Notes: generated from the sequence alone by a model not told the origin. A stretch of DNA of 39,904 bases from Oscillospiraceae bacterium (GCA_022770625.1 JALEHK010000035.1:1-39904), one strand, 5' to 3'; positions 1 to 7,382 are shown, numbered from the stretch's first letter. Made by a program: numbers and translations.

Positions 1-48
1 AAGTTTAGGGGCGCCCTTTTTAAAGGGCGCGCGTACCCCTAAAGCCCT
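1..48 (-). repeat. Tail fragment of the dispersed MITE-like repeat
   Basis: Read on the minus strand, this stretch has a CCCTTTAAAAAGGG core followed by CCTAAACTT. It matches the tail of the fuller copy at 7082-7229. The head of the element is absent here, so this is a fragment, or a copy whose remainder has diverged. Confidence 0.5.
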
Positions 49-75
49 TAATTTTAGCACCTTCTTCCGGCTTCG

Positions 76-172
76 CACTTATACGCAGTGCGCTCCGAAA
101 AGGGTGAATTTCCCAAACAGTCCGGGGGACTGTTTGGGAAAGAGGGGAAGCCCTGCAAGAGAGGGCTTCCCC
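76..172. repeat. Cluster of three intergenic hairpins
   Basis: Three perfect inverted repeats lie in a row: GCACT/AGTGC at 76-92, a 15-bp pair at 109-123 and 127-141 with a 3-nt loop, and an 11-bp pair at 144-154 and 162-172 with a 7-nt loop. No plausible gene covers them. They may be part of a structured non-coding RNA, or of the 3' region of a gene left of the window; no promoter was recognised. Confidence 0.6.
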
Positions 173-213
173 TTACTCACTTCCGATTCACAAAAACACC
201 GCCTGAAAACGAA

Positions 214-263
214 CTGCCTGTGATTCTATTTTCATCGGAATCACAGGCAGGTTTTATTTTTTT
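214..263 (+). terminator. Strong rho-independent terminator
   Basis: A perfect 13-bp stem (CTGCCTGTGATTC with its complement at 238-250) is followed by a T-rich tract at 252-263. It faces right, so it ends a plus-strand transcript that either enters from the left or starts inside the window. No plus-strand gene was found ahead of it here. Confidence 0.8.
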
Positions 264-269
264 GAGTAT

Positions 270-415
270 GTTTTGGGTCTTGCTGCGCAAGACAATTTAG
301 ACAGGAACGTTTTATTAGTTGTGAAAAAGAATAAATCTCGGTTTCCTGTGCAAACCGAGGGCCTTGCCCTCTGGACACCCATGACCCCTTTAAAAAGGTG
401 TCAATCCCAAACTTT
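270..415 (+). repeat. MITE-like dispersed repeat, copy A
   Basis: The copy runs from TTTTGGGTCTTGC to ATCCCAAACTTT and shares the block GGAACGTTTTAT-AGTTGTGAAAA with copies at 7082-7229 and 17001-17146. The ends are short inverted repeats (TTTGGG/CCCAAA). It sits just past the adenine deaminase stop; a further tail-like piece at 416-441 reaches the stop codon itself. It has no coding capacity. Confidence 0.75.
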
Positions 416-439
416 CTTGACCCTTTTCGGAAAGGTGTA

Positions 440-2122
440 TCAATCGACGGTCAGTTCTACCAGTTCCTGCCGATCGACATCGACAAGGCCCTTGGTCGTG
501 AGTTTCAGGTGCGGAATGACCGGAAGGCTCAAAAACGCCGTCGTCATGAACAATTCCTCCCCCTCCGGAAGTCCAAGCTGCGTCAGTGATGCCCGGAGCG
601 CCGCGTTTTCCTTCGCCGCTTCTTCTGCCGAGCGGTCGGTCATCAGCCCACCGTAGGGCAGTGCCATCTTCCCGATCACCTTTCCATCCTTGACCGCTGC
701 CATCCCCCCGCCGCATTCTTTCACGGCGTTCGCGGCCGCCGCCATCTCCTGATCCGACGTACCGATCACGACGAGATTATGCGCGTCATGTCCGACCGAA
801 GACGCGACCGCCCCCGCTTTCAGCCCTGCGCCGTGGATCAGTCCAAGCCCGATATGCCCGGTCATGTGATGCCGCTCAATCACCGCGATTTTCAGAATGT
901 CTTTCTCCAAGTCAAACCCCTTTCCGAGATCGACGTTTCTGAGCTCTTCATCGGTCAGCAGCTGCCCCGGAATCCTCCGGATCACCCGGCAGCGATGCAC
1001 GCCCTTTTGCTGAAACGCAAAATCCTCCGAGCTGACCGGGTTCAGCCGCATCGAGTTCTTCACCCGCTCGCTCAGCGGCGCGCTCACCTTCGGGCGTTTG
1101 AAAGGAACCGCTTTCCCCTTTTCCGCCGCAAGTCTCCCGTCCTTATAGACCGCCTCCACCTGCATTTTTTTCAGGTCGGACAGCACGATCAGGTCGGCAC
1201 GGTATCCGGGTGCGACTGCTCCCGTCCTTTTGAGACCGTAATATTCCGCCGTCTGGATGGTGGCCATCCGGATGCCGGTGACAGGATTCTTCCCGGATGC
1301 AGCGGCCTTACGGATAATCATGTCAATATGCCCGCCGGTCAGAAGATCGGCCGGATGCTTATCATCTGTCGCGAGCAGGCAGCGGGCGCAATACGGCGGG
1401 TCAAACATCGGAAGAAGCGCCTCTAAATTTTTCGCCGCCGTTCCCTCCCGGATCATGACCCGCTGTCCCTTGCGAATCCGTTCAGCGGCTTCCTCTGCCG
1501 ACGAACACTCGTGATCGTCGGTCACTCCGGCCGCAATATACCGGTCGAGCGCCCGCCCGGTCTGGAGCGGAGCGTGGCCGTTGACCGTTTTTCCTCTGGC
1601 GGCGGCTCCGGCGATCTTTTTCATCAGCTCCGGTCCCCTCGTTTCAACCCCTGTATAGTCCATCACTTCACCCAGTCCCAGCACCATCGGATCGTCATAA
1701 AACGGTGCCAGATCCCCCGCCGACAAGACCGCGCCCGATTCATCGAACCGAGTGGACGGGACGCAGGGCGGCATCATCCAGTAAAAGTCGAGTGGCAGTC
1801 CCCGGCTTCCCTCAAGCATAAATCGAAGCCCCGCTGTCCCGGCGACATTTCCAATCTCGTGCGGGTCGGCGATTACGGCGGTCGTTCCGTGCGGGAGGAC
1901 GGCGCGCGCAAACTCATATGGAAGGAGCATCGTGCTCTCGATATGGATATGGCTGTCGATCAGGCCTGGCGCCAGGAACTTTCCCGTCAGGTCGATCGTT
2001 TCATCCCCTTCGTCATAATCCCCGACCCCGATGATCGTTCCGTTTTCTATGAGAACGTTCGCCTTTTCCATCTCACCGGTAAATACATTGATCACGGTAC
2101 CGTTTCTAAAAAGCGTAGTCAC
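440..2122 (-). CDS. ade: Adenine deaminase
   Basis: Deaminates adenine to hypoxanthine and ammonia in cytosolic purine salvage. The 560-residue protein has the usual length of the bacterial Ade family in the amidohydrolase superfamily. The metal-binding HIH motif is at about residues 58-60 in APGLIDSHIHIES, followed by HGTTAVIADPHEIGNV near residue 78. The C-terminal half holds the Ade-specific domain with GHIGLGLIHGAGL and SVGHDAHNLVVIG. Translation starts at GTG (2120-2122), chosen because AGGAGGG lies six bases upstream. The gene appears monocistronic. Its stop codon abuts repeat copy A. Only a weak -10-like element (TATAGT) was seen upstream, so its control is unknown. Confidence 0.96.
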   Translation of the reverse strand: MTTLFRNGTVINVFTGEMEKANVLIENGTIIGVGDYDEGDETIDLTGKFLAPGLIDSHIHIESTMLLPYEFARAVLPHGTTAVIADPHEIGNVAGTAGLRFMLEGSRGLPLDFYWMMPPCVPSTRFDESGAVLSAGDLAPFYDDPMVLGLGEVMDYTGVETRGPELMKKIAGAAARGKTVNGHAPLQTGRALDRYIAAGVTDDHECSSAEEAAERIRKGQRVMIREGTAAKNLEALLPMFDPPYCARCLLATDDKHPADLLTGGHIDMIIRKAAASGKNPVTGIRMATIQTAEYYGLKRTGAVAPGYRADLIVLSDLKKMQVEAVYKDGRLAAEKGKAVPFKRPKVSAPLSERVKNSMRLNPVSSEDFAFQQKGVHRCRVIRRIPGQLLTDEELRNVDLGKGFDLEKDILKIAVIERHHMTGHIGLGLIHGAGLKAGAVASSVGHDAHNLVVIGTSDQEMAAAANAVKECGGGMAAVKDGKVIGKMALPYGGLMTDRSAEEAAKENAALRASLTQLGLPEGEELFMTTAFLSLPVIPHLKLTTKGLVDVDRQELVELTVD

Positions 2123-2231
2123 ACAAAGCCCTCCTGTCGTTTTGCCCGTATTTTTTCAACAGATATTTTTGTTATGGATACTATAGCACAAATCGATCGA
2201 AAAATGAAGAGCAAAAACATAATTTTTGCCG

Positions 2232-2279
2232 AAAAAGCCGCCGTGCTCCGAATCCTGTCGAAACACGGCGGCTCTTTTT
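2232..2279 (-). terminator. Bidirectional terminator after the first MATE gene
   Basis: A stem built on GCCGCCGTG/CACGGCGGC has T tracts on both strands. It overlaps the TAA stop of the MATE gene by two bases and separates it from ade. Confidence 0.8.
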
Positions 2280-3588
2280 ACGCCCACTTTTTCTTTTGGA
2301 ACAAAAATACCGCAGCAACCGCTGTGATCCCTTCCGCCGCCGGGAAGGAGAGCCAAATCCCCGTCATGCCAAACACCGCCGAAAGGAGAAACGCCATCGG
2401 GATGATCACGCCGAATCCCCGAAGGAACGCAACGATCTGCGCCGGAACCGCCCGGTCAACCGCCGCAAGCGTCGTTGAAAGGAGGATGTTGACCCCGGCA
2501 AAAACCGCGCCAGTGAAATAGAGCTTCAGACCCTCTTCCGCCGTCTGTTGAAGGAGTGGATCACGCGCGCTGTTGAAAACGGCGGCGATCGGCGACGCCC
2601 CAAAAAAGATCCCGGCATAAAGGAGCGCCGAAACCCCAACGATCGTCCAAAATCCCATCTGTAAAAGAACGCGCTGAACCTCCCGTTTTCCTTCCCCGTA
2701 TGCGCGGGAAATGAGCGGCTGGACTCCCTGCGAAACGCCGGTGTATATCGCCACCACAACCAGCGAAAGGTTTGCGATGACCCCATAAGCGGCGACACCG
2801 GTGTTCCCGAGCAGCCGCAGGATCAGAAAGTTGAAAACTATAATCACGATTCCGGAGGAGAGTTCGCTCAGAAGCGACGGAAGCCCGGTCGCAAGGAGTT
2901 TCGGAATACTCCCCCAGTCCGGCCGAGTCCAATGAAACGACCTTTTCTTTCCCAGAAGATAGGGCGAAAGGATGAGAATGCTCATGACCGGCGCGCATCC
3001 GGTCGCAAGCACCGCGCCGAAAATGCCCATCCCGAGCGGAAAAATAAAGATATAGTCTAAGATCACGTTCCCGAAACTTCCCGCGATCATCCCCGCCATT
3101 GCGAGATGGGGTGCACCGTCATTTCGTACAAACGCCAGCAGAAAATTATTCGTCATAAAAAAGGGCGAGAAAAGAAAGATCACCCGAAGATAGGTGTGGG
3201 TCATCTCATAGACCTTCGCGTCCGCCCCAAGAAGTCTAGTGATCCCGTTCGAGAAAAAAAGTCCCATCAGCAGATAAAAGGCCGCTGCACCGCCCAAAAG
3301 CAAAAGCCCCATCGAAAAGATCCCGTCGGCTTTTTTCTGCTGACCGCGGCTCTGATGGATCGAGTACTGCGCCGCACCGCCCATTCCGAGCATCAGCCCC
3401 GTTCCGTACACAAAACTGTAGACCGGAAGGGCGAGATTGAGTGCGGTCAGTCCGTCTGCACCGACCCCCTGCGCGATAAAAAAGGTGTCGGCGAGAATGT
3501 AGCAGGATAGCGCCAGCATCCCGAGACTGCCCTGAACAGCATAGCGGACAAACGACTTCCGAACGGATAAACGTTCTTGTTTTTGCAT
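2278..3588 (-). CDS. MATE family multidrug/metabolite exporter
   Basis: A 436-residue polytopic membrane protein of the MATE family, which exports drugs or metabolites in exchange for Na+ or H+. About twelve hydrophobic segments are visible, in two similar halves. The N-terminal half contains FFIAQGVGADGLTALNLALP and the second half GVSQGVQPLISRAYGEGK, which are typical MATE stretches. The reading frame stays open upstream to 3732, but the ATG at 3588 is preferred: it has an AAGGGG site, and the extra upstream codons would overlap the promoter and leader. A consensus promoter and a leader with a terminator-like hairpin lie upstream, suggesting control by transcription attenuation. The substrate cannot be told. 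Confidence 0.9.
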   Translation of the reverse strand: MQKQERLSVRKSFVRYAVQGSLGMLALSCYILADTFFIAQGVGADGLTALNLALPVYSFVYGTGLMLGMGGAAQYSIHQSRGQQKKADGIFSMGLLLLGGAAAFYLLMGLFFSNGITRLLGADAKVYEMTHTYLRVIFLFSPFFMTNNFLLAFVRNDGAPHLAMAGMIAGSFGNVILDYIFIFPLGMGIFGAVLATGCAPVMSILILSPYLLGKKRSFHWTRPDWGSIPKLLATGLPSLLSELSSGIVIIVFNFLILRLLGNTGVAAYGVIANLSLVVVAIYTGVSQGVQPLISRAYGEGKREVQRVLLQMGFWTIVGVSALLYAGIFFGASPIAAVFNSARDPLLQQTAEEGLKLYFTGAVFAGVNILLSTTLAAVDRAVPAQIVAFLRGFGVIIPMAFLLSAVFGMTGIWLSFPAAEGITAVAAVFLFQKKKWA

Positions 3589-3604
3589 AATGAACCCCTT
3601 TCGC

Positions 3605-3690
3605 CCCGGACAATAAAAAAGCACCCGTCTCTTTCCTACAGGGCCTAAAGGAAAAAGAGGGCACACCCGGCGGCAGATATTAATTTCTGT
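3605..3690 (-). promoter_or_regulatory. Attenuator-like 5' leader of the MATE gene
   Basis: From the predicted transcription start near 3688 the leader runs about 100 nt to the ATG at 3588. It holds a small CAGA/TCTG hairpin, then a long imperfect stem (CTCTTTTTCC paired with GGAAAGAG around a GGCCCTG loop), then CGGGTGC and six or more U residues at about 3612-3620. That is the layout of an intrinsic terminator placed before a gene. I do not recognise the aptamer part as a named riboswitch class. Confidence 0.5.
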
Positions 3691-3694
3691 CCCC

Positions 3695-3724
3695 ATTATA
3701 AAAGATCGGGGGGAAAATGTCAAG
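3695..3724 (-). promoter_or_regulatory. Sigma-A promoter of the MATE gene
   Basis: TTGACA, a 17-bp spacer and TATAAT, both hexamers perfect. The -10 is at 3695-3700 and the -35 at 3719-3724. Confidence 0.85.
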
Positions 3725-3748
3725 GGAAGCAAGAAAATTTTCGGTCAA

Positions 3749-3778
3749 GCCTTTTTAAGGGTGTCAATCCCAAACTTT
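3749..3778 (+). repeat. Tail fragment of the MITE-like repeat
   Basis: The sequence CCTTTTTAAGGGTGTCAATC followed by CCAAACTTTA matches the tail of copy A at 385-415. Nothing resembling the head precedes it. It lies between the divergent MATE and tRNA-Thr promoters. Confidence 0.6.
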
Positions 3779-3798
3779 ATATTTTTTTCAAAAACCCC

Positions 3799-3827
3799 TT
3801 GACAGATGCTTTCCATCATGGTATAAT
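3799..3827 (+). promoter_or_regulatory. Sigma-A promoter of tRNA-Thr
   Basis: TTGACA (3799-3804), a 17-bp spacer and TATAAT (3822-3827), a perfect consensus 57 bp before the tRNA. Confidence 0.85.
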
Positions 3828-3883
3828 ACAAAAGCTGTCAACGAATAGCTCGGAAGGACTTACCACCCTTTTGAATCAAAGGC

Positions 3884-3959
3884 GCTGTTATGGCTCAGGT
3901 GGTAGAGCACGTCCTTGGTAAGGACGAGGTCACCAGTTCGAATCTGGTTAACAGCTCCA
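3884..3959 (+). tRNA. tRNA-Thr (anticodon GGT)
   Basis: A full cloverleaf can be drawn. The acceptor stem is GCTGTTA/TAACAGC, the D arm lies around GCTCAGGTGGTAGAGC, the anticodon stem CGTCC/GGACG encloses the loop TTGGTAA, and the T arm is ACCAG-TTCGAAT-CTGGT. The loop gives anticodon GGT (threonine). The 3' CCA is encoded. It has its own promoter and terminator. Confidence 0.97.
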
Positions 3960-3961
3960 GA

Positions 3962-3996
3962 AAACGCCCTGTGAATCTTCATGGGGCGTTTTTCTT
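3962..3996 (+). terminator. Terminator of tRNA-Thr
   Basis: AAACGCCC pairs with GGGGCGTTT around a 13-nt loop and is followed by a T-rich tract, starting two bases after the tRNA CCA. Confidence 0.85.
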
Positions 3997-4013
3997 TTCC
4001 CTTCGATCCGTAC

Positions 4014-4055
4014 AAAAAAGCGCCTTCCCTTTTCTCCGGGGAAGGCGCTTTTTCT
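4014..4055 (-). terminator. Bidirectional terminator after the carboxylesterase
   Basis: AAAAAAGCGCCTTCCC pairs with GGGAAGGCGCTTTTT. It has T tracts on both strands and sits just after the minus-strand esterase stop. Confidence 0.85.
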
Positions 4056-4065
4056 ATGCTTTTTA

Positions 4066-5421
4066 TCAGTCCTCGTCCACTACATCCAGCACTTCTACAT
4101 GATGGCTGTCCCAACTGCATGCTTTCCAGTGAGGAAGTCCCTTGCCGTTCGGATCGCCCGTCTTGACGAAATTGGTCCAATAGCTATTGATCTCCTCCGC
4201 AAGCGCATAATCACCCGCCGATTTCGGACGCCAGCTGCGGGAAAGAGTATTGAACACATACCAGAGTTCCGAAGAATGGAACGCGCCCGAATGATCGCCC
4301 AGCAGTTTCCGGTCGAAGTAATAGACATACGCAGGCTTCCGGCCGAGTTCCGCGTTCTTCAGGCTCCAGTTGATACAGCCGTAGTAAAGCTGGCTGTGGC
4401 CGCCGCGTTCGGTCATCTCCGGCGTCTGTCCGAGGTCGTTGCCGCAGGAACCGATCATATACGGGATATCGGGAATGTCTCCGTCCTCGATCGTCTGGTC
4501 ATAGCCCTTGGTCATGACATATCCGTCGATCACGACGTTAAAGGGAAGCCCCCAGCCTTTCGCAAAGCTGATCCCCATCAGCTTTCCGGTTGCTTCCATG
4601 ATCGCTTCGGGCGAAAGGGCGCGCATCTTCTCGAGCGTATCCGCGCCGGTCACTTCCGAGAAAACATCGCCGATCTCGTATCCCTGTTCCAGCGTGCGGT
4701 CGGTCAGGATACCCGCCTGATAGCCACCGGCAGACTGAAGGATTGCGCCTGCGGGAATATCGCGGGAGAGCGGCGAGGAAAGAAGGGTCTGAACGCTCAT
4801 CGCTCCCGCCGACTGACCAAAGATGGTGATCTTTTCGGGATCTCCGCCGAACGCCGCGATATTTTCCCTGACCCAGGTAAGCGCTGCGATCTGGTCGAGA
4901 GTGCCATAGTTGCCCGAACGGCCGCCGTTTTCCTCACTCAGCAGCCGGTGGCAGAGGAAACCGAACGCGCCGAGACGATAGTTGATGGTGACAAGGATGA
5001 CGCCTTTTCTTGCGAAGGCCTCTCCGTCAAACTCCAATTCCGAGCCGAAACCGTTGATGAGCGCGCCGCCGTGGATCCAGAACGCGACCGGGAAACCGCC
5101 TTCCGGCGCGTCGCCCAACGGCCGCCAGATATTCAGGTACAGGCAGTCCTCATCCATCGGGGGCATGAACGCGGGATTGGAATAAAACTCGCGGGCATAG
5201 TTGATCCCCTTTCCATCCTTAGGCGCGGTCTGAACCATCTGCCATGCGCGGTGCGGGAACTCGGTTGCTTCCAGAACTCCGTCCCACGGCTCAACCGGCT
5301 GGGGCGCTTTCCAACGCAGCTCGCCGACCGGCGCTTTGGCGTAGGGGATGCCGAAATAGGTGGTGCATCCGTCTTTTCTCTTTCCCTGAATCTTACCGTT
5401 TTTCGTTACAACCATTTCCAT
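4066..5421 (-). CDS. Type-B carboxylesterase (para-nitrobenzyl esterase family)
   Basis: A cytosolic alpha/beta hydrolase that should cleave carboxylic esters; the natural substrate is unknown. No signal peptide is present. The oxyanion-hole motif HGG is at residues 117-119, the type-B signature EDCLYLN at 91-97, and the nucleophile elbow GQSAG puts the catalytic serine at about 204. The histidine of the triad is probably in GAFHSSELWYVF near the C-terminus. At 451 residues it is somewhat shorter than typical p-nitrobenzyl esterases (about 490), mainly in the C-terminal half. The ATG at 5421 has an AAGGGG site. It stands alone, with a terminator behind it and an extended -10 promoter ahead. 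Confidence 0.9.
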   Translation of the reverse strand: MEMVVTKNGKIQGKRKDGCTTYFGIPYAKAPVGELRWKAPQPVEPWDGVLEATEFPHRAWQMVQTAPKDGKGINYAREFYSNPAFMPPMDEDCLYLNIWRPLGDAPEGGFPVAFWIHGGALINGFGSELEFDGEAFARKGVILVTINYRLGAFGFLCHRLLSEENGGRSGNYGTLDQIAALTWVRENIAAFGGDPEKITIFGQSAGAMSVQTLLSSPLSRDIPAGAILQSAGGYQAGILTDRTLEQGYEIGDVFSEVTGADTLEKMRALSPEAIMEATGKLMGISFAKGWGLPFNVVIDGYVMTKGYDQTIEDGDIPDIPYMIGSCGNDLGQTPEMTERGGHSQLYYGCINWSLKNAELGRKPAYVYYFDRKLLGDHSGAFHSSELWYVFNTLSRSWRPKSAGDYALAEEINSYWTNFVKTGDPNGKGLPHWKACSWDSHHVEVLDVVDED

Positions 5422-5480
5422 ACTACCCCTTCCACATTTTGAAAACGTCTTTTGTGAATAAACAGGACTTAACTATTTTC

Positions 5481-5489
5481 ATTATATCA
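5481..5489 (-). promoter_or_regulatory. Extended -10 promoter of the carboxylesterase
   Basis: On the minus strand TGATATAAT combines an extended TGn element with a perfect -10 (5481-5486). No good -35 lies at 17 bp, as is common for extended -10 promoters. Confidence 0.55.
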
Positions 5490-5541
5490 CATATCTTGCT
5501 CAAAAAATAGTACTTTTTATAAATTTTGCCGTATCCGGATC

Positions 5542-5577
5542 AAAAATACGCCCTGCCCGGAATCAGACAGAGCGTAT
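5542..5577 (-). terminator. Terminator of the Fur-family gene
   Basis: On the minus strand ATACGCTCTG pairs with CAGGGCGTAT (10 bp, with G-U pairs) and is followed by TTTTTG. Confidence 0.7.
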
Positions 5578-5586
5578 GACCGCCGA

Positions 5587-6015
5587 TTATCCAGCAGCGT
5601 TTGCGCCGTCATGGATGCGGCCGACAAGGTTTAAGTCGATCCGGTGAAGATCAAGCCCCTCGACCGAGTGCTTCTGAAAATACCCGCGGATCAGTTCCAT
5701 AAGCTCGTCGTCGATATAGTCCCGCACCTCTCTCGTCTCGCAGTCGCAGATATGGAAATGCGGGAAGGTGTTGACGTCGAAAATGACCGGCTCACCCGCC
5801 GACCCGATTTTCATGATCAGCCCCTTCTTTTCAAAAATCCCGAGGATGTTATAGACCGTCGCGAGGGTCAGGGTGATCTCCTCTTCCTTGAGCGCCTGAA
5901 CTACGTCGTCTACGGTGACGTGGGTGTTGAGCTTGCGCAGGACGCGCAGCACCTCCAGCCGCTGCTGGGTGATCTGTATATGATTGGCCTTAAGAACCTG
6001 TTTTAACTGTTCCAT
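5587..6015 (-). CDS. Fur/PerR family metal-dependent regulator
   Basis: A DNA-binding repressor of the Fur superfamily, 142 residues. The N-terminal winged helix spans about residues 1-80, with QRLEVLRVL and the recognition region TLATVYNILGIFEKKGL. It is followed by a metal-sensing segment with HFH at 86-88. The family usually has two CxxC pairs for structural zinc; here only C-D-C at 90-92 is present and the C-terminal pair is missing, so the zinc site is probably lost or altered. The start at 6015 is preferred over 6039 because AAAGGAGG precedes it at good spacing. The promoter carries direct repeats suited to autoregulation. Whether it senses peroxide, iron or another metal cannot be decided. 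Confidence 0.88.
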   Translation of the reverse strand: MEQLKQVLKANHIQITQQRLEVLRVLRKLNTHVTVDDVVQALKEEEITLTLATVYNILGIFEKKGLIMKIGSAGEPVIFDVNTFPHFHICDCETREVRDYIDDELMELIRGYFQKHSVEGLDLHRIDLNLVGRIHDGANAAG

Positions 6016-6040
6016 CTCATTCCCTCCTTTGGCAGGCACG

Positions 6041-6068
6041 TCTAATATTCTAGAATCTATCTAATATT
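6041..6068. promoter_or_regulatory. Candidate Fur/PerR operator (direct repeats plus palindrome)
   Basis: TCTAATATT occurs at 6041-6049 and again at 6060-6068, 19 bp apart, with the palindrome ATTCTAGAAT at 6046-6055 between them. The block directly follows the -10 box of the Fur-family gene, a place where a bound repressor would block transcription. Autoregulation is inferred. Confidence 0.5.
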
Positions 6069-6094
6069 ATATTCGATAAAACAGGTTCTGTCAA
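6066..6094 (-). promoter_or_regulatory. Sigma-A promoter of the Fur-family gene
   Basis: TTGACA (6089-6094), a 17-bp spacer and TATAAT (6066-6071), both perfect. The -10 overlaps the second direct repeat. Confidence 0.85.
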
Positions 6095-6121
6095 GTATCA
6101 AACGATATTCCGTCTGCATTT

Positions 6122-7051
6122 TTACCGGAGAATTTCGCTCAGATGGGTCAGAAGAAATGTCTGCGCCTCATCATAATAAACCGTCCCCCAGTAGCCTCTT
6201 CCCTCCTCGCCCCGACATTCCCAGCGGATGCCGAGCGTCTCGCCTTTTTCGGTCGGCACGAGCGCCTGACGGCTATCCTTCTGAACCCGTTCCAGATACC
6301 CGTGCTCCGTAAGCCAGTCGGTGAGGGTGGTGCGGGATAGTTTCTGCATTCCCTCGTCGATGTAGCTGTTGAGATTCTGGACAAACCGGGAGATCGAGAC
6401 ACCGCCGGGAAGAACCGCGATCGAATCGAGCGTTTCCGGGTCAAGAGAGAACGGGATCTTCCCGCCGGAAGAGCGCTTGCCAAGCACCTCGCCGGTCTCC
6501 GGATCGATCTTCGGCGCGCCCTTCTGCTGCTCAATGTACGAAAAAAGTTCCGGGAGACGGTCGATCAGCCATTGCTGTGCTTCCGGGGTAAAGACCACCG
6601 CCCAGTGCACACCGTCCGGCTGCCGCCAGATAAGCCCCGCCGCTTTTCCTTCGGGCGAGATGCTGAAATGACCGTCGTGAAAAACCAGAAGCCCCTCAGC
6701 CGCCAGCCAGTCTCTCGTAAGCCCGCGGGGAATGATCTTCATGTTCCCGTTTTCAGCGTAGGTATAGATATGGTCGAGGAGTTCCCGAAGGGAGGCTTCC
6801 CCCTCCATCACCCGCACTCGGGCACGCTGCTCTTCGGTCAGCGAGAAGGGTTCTTTTTTGACCCTGGCCGGGGAGAATTTTCCGCTTGCCGCGTCCTCCA
6901 AAACCCCCGCGACATACGAAAGGCATTTTTTCACCCGCTCTTCTTTAAGCGCCGAACCGTCCGGCTCTTCCGTCCCGGTCAGCGGATTTTTTCCCTCCGC
7001 CATCGTACGGATATAGGAAAGCGCATGAAGAAGCAGCTTCTGATTATCCAT
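6122..7051 (-). CDS. Unrecognised cytosolic protein with a duplicated ~100-residue domain
   Basis: I do not recognise this 309-residue protein. It has no signal peptide or membrane segment. After a helical N-terminal part (residues 1-68) come two similar units, about 69-170 and 201-309. Each begins FSL and contains LTRDWLAAEGLL or LTDWLTEHGYL, then a short beta-rich stretch (SPEGKAAGLIW; PTEKGETLGIRW), and ends in an acidic helix (TPEAQQWLIDRLPELF; YDEAQTFLLTHLSEIL). The pattern resembles winged-helix units as in some phage antirepressor C-terminal domains, but that is a guess. The ATG at 7051 has an AGGAAG site; the longer reading frame to 7108 runs into repeat copy B. Confidence 0.75.
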   Translation of the reverse strand: MDNQKLLLHALSYIRTMAEGKNPLTGTEEPDGSALKEERVKKCLSYVAGVLEDAASGKFSPARVKKEPFSLTEEQRARVRVMEGEASLRELLDHIYTYAENGNMKIIPRGLTRDWLAAEGLLVFHDGHFSISPEGKAAGLIWRQPDGVHWAVVFTPEAQQWLIDRLPELFSYIEQQKGAPKIDPETGEVLGKRSSGGKIPFSLDPETLDSIAVLPGGVSISRFVQNLNSYIDEGMQKLSRTTLTDWLTEHGYLERVQKDSRQALVPTEKGETLGIRWECRGEEGRGYWGTVYYDEAQTFLLTHLSEILR

Positions 7052-7081
7052 TTCTGGGGCTTCCTTTCTTTTTGGGATTAT

Positions 7082-7229
7082 TTTTTGGGTCTTGCTAACG
7101 CAAGACAACGTAAATAGGAACGTTTTATGAGTTGTGAAAACGTGTGTTTATCGGCTTCTCTTGCAAACAAAGGGACTCTGTCCCTTTGATCCCTGCGCCC
7201 CCTTTAAAAAGGGTTCGATCCTAAACTTT
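7082..7229 (+). repeat. MITE-like dispersed repeat, copy B
   Basis: It runs from TTTTTGGGTCTTGC to GATCCTAAACTTTT. Apart from small differences it matches copies A and D through the middle, including GGAACGTTTTAT, GTTGTGAAAACGTGT and TGCAAACAAAGGG. It lies tail to tail with copy C, only about 10 bp apart. Confidence 0.8.
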
Positions 7230-7239
7230 TTATCTAGAG

Positions 7240-7382
7240 AATTTGGGATTGACACCTTTTTAAAGGGGTCATGGGTGTCGAGAGGGCAAAGCCCTCCGCT
7301 TGCAGGCGAAACCGATGTGGAAACTTTTTCACAGCTGAAAAACGTCCCCGTCCAAATCGTCGCCGCCAGGCGACCCAAAATA
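7240..7382 (-). repeat. MITE-like dispersed repeat, copy C
   Basis: On the minus strand it runs from TTTTGGGTCGCC to GTGTCAATCCCAAATT, with TTTGGG/CCCAAA ends. Its tail is nearly identical to that of copy A (CACCCATGACCCCTTTAAAA). Its middle is more diverged (GGGGACGTTTTTCAGCTGTG). With copy B it makes a ~300-bp imperfect inverted repeat. Confidence 0.75.

Noticed and set aside
88-300. Small plus-strand open frame of 70 codons
   Set aside because: It crosses three perfect hairpins and a terminator, has no ribosome site, and shows no protein-like pattern.
4099-5442. Long plus-strand open frame of 447 codons opposite the carboxylesterase
   Set aside because: It is the antisense shadow of the esterase. 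It has no domain logic, and the minus-strand gene has all catalytic motifs, a ribosome site and a promoter.
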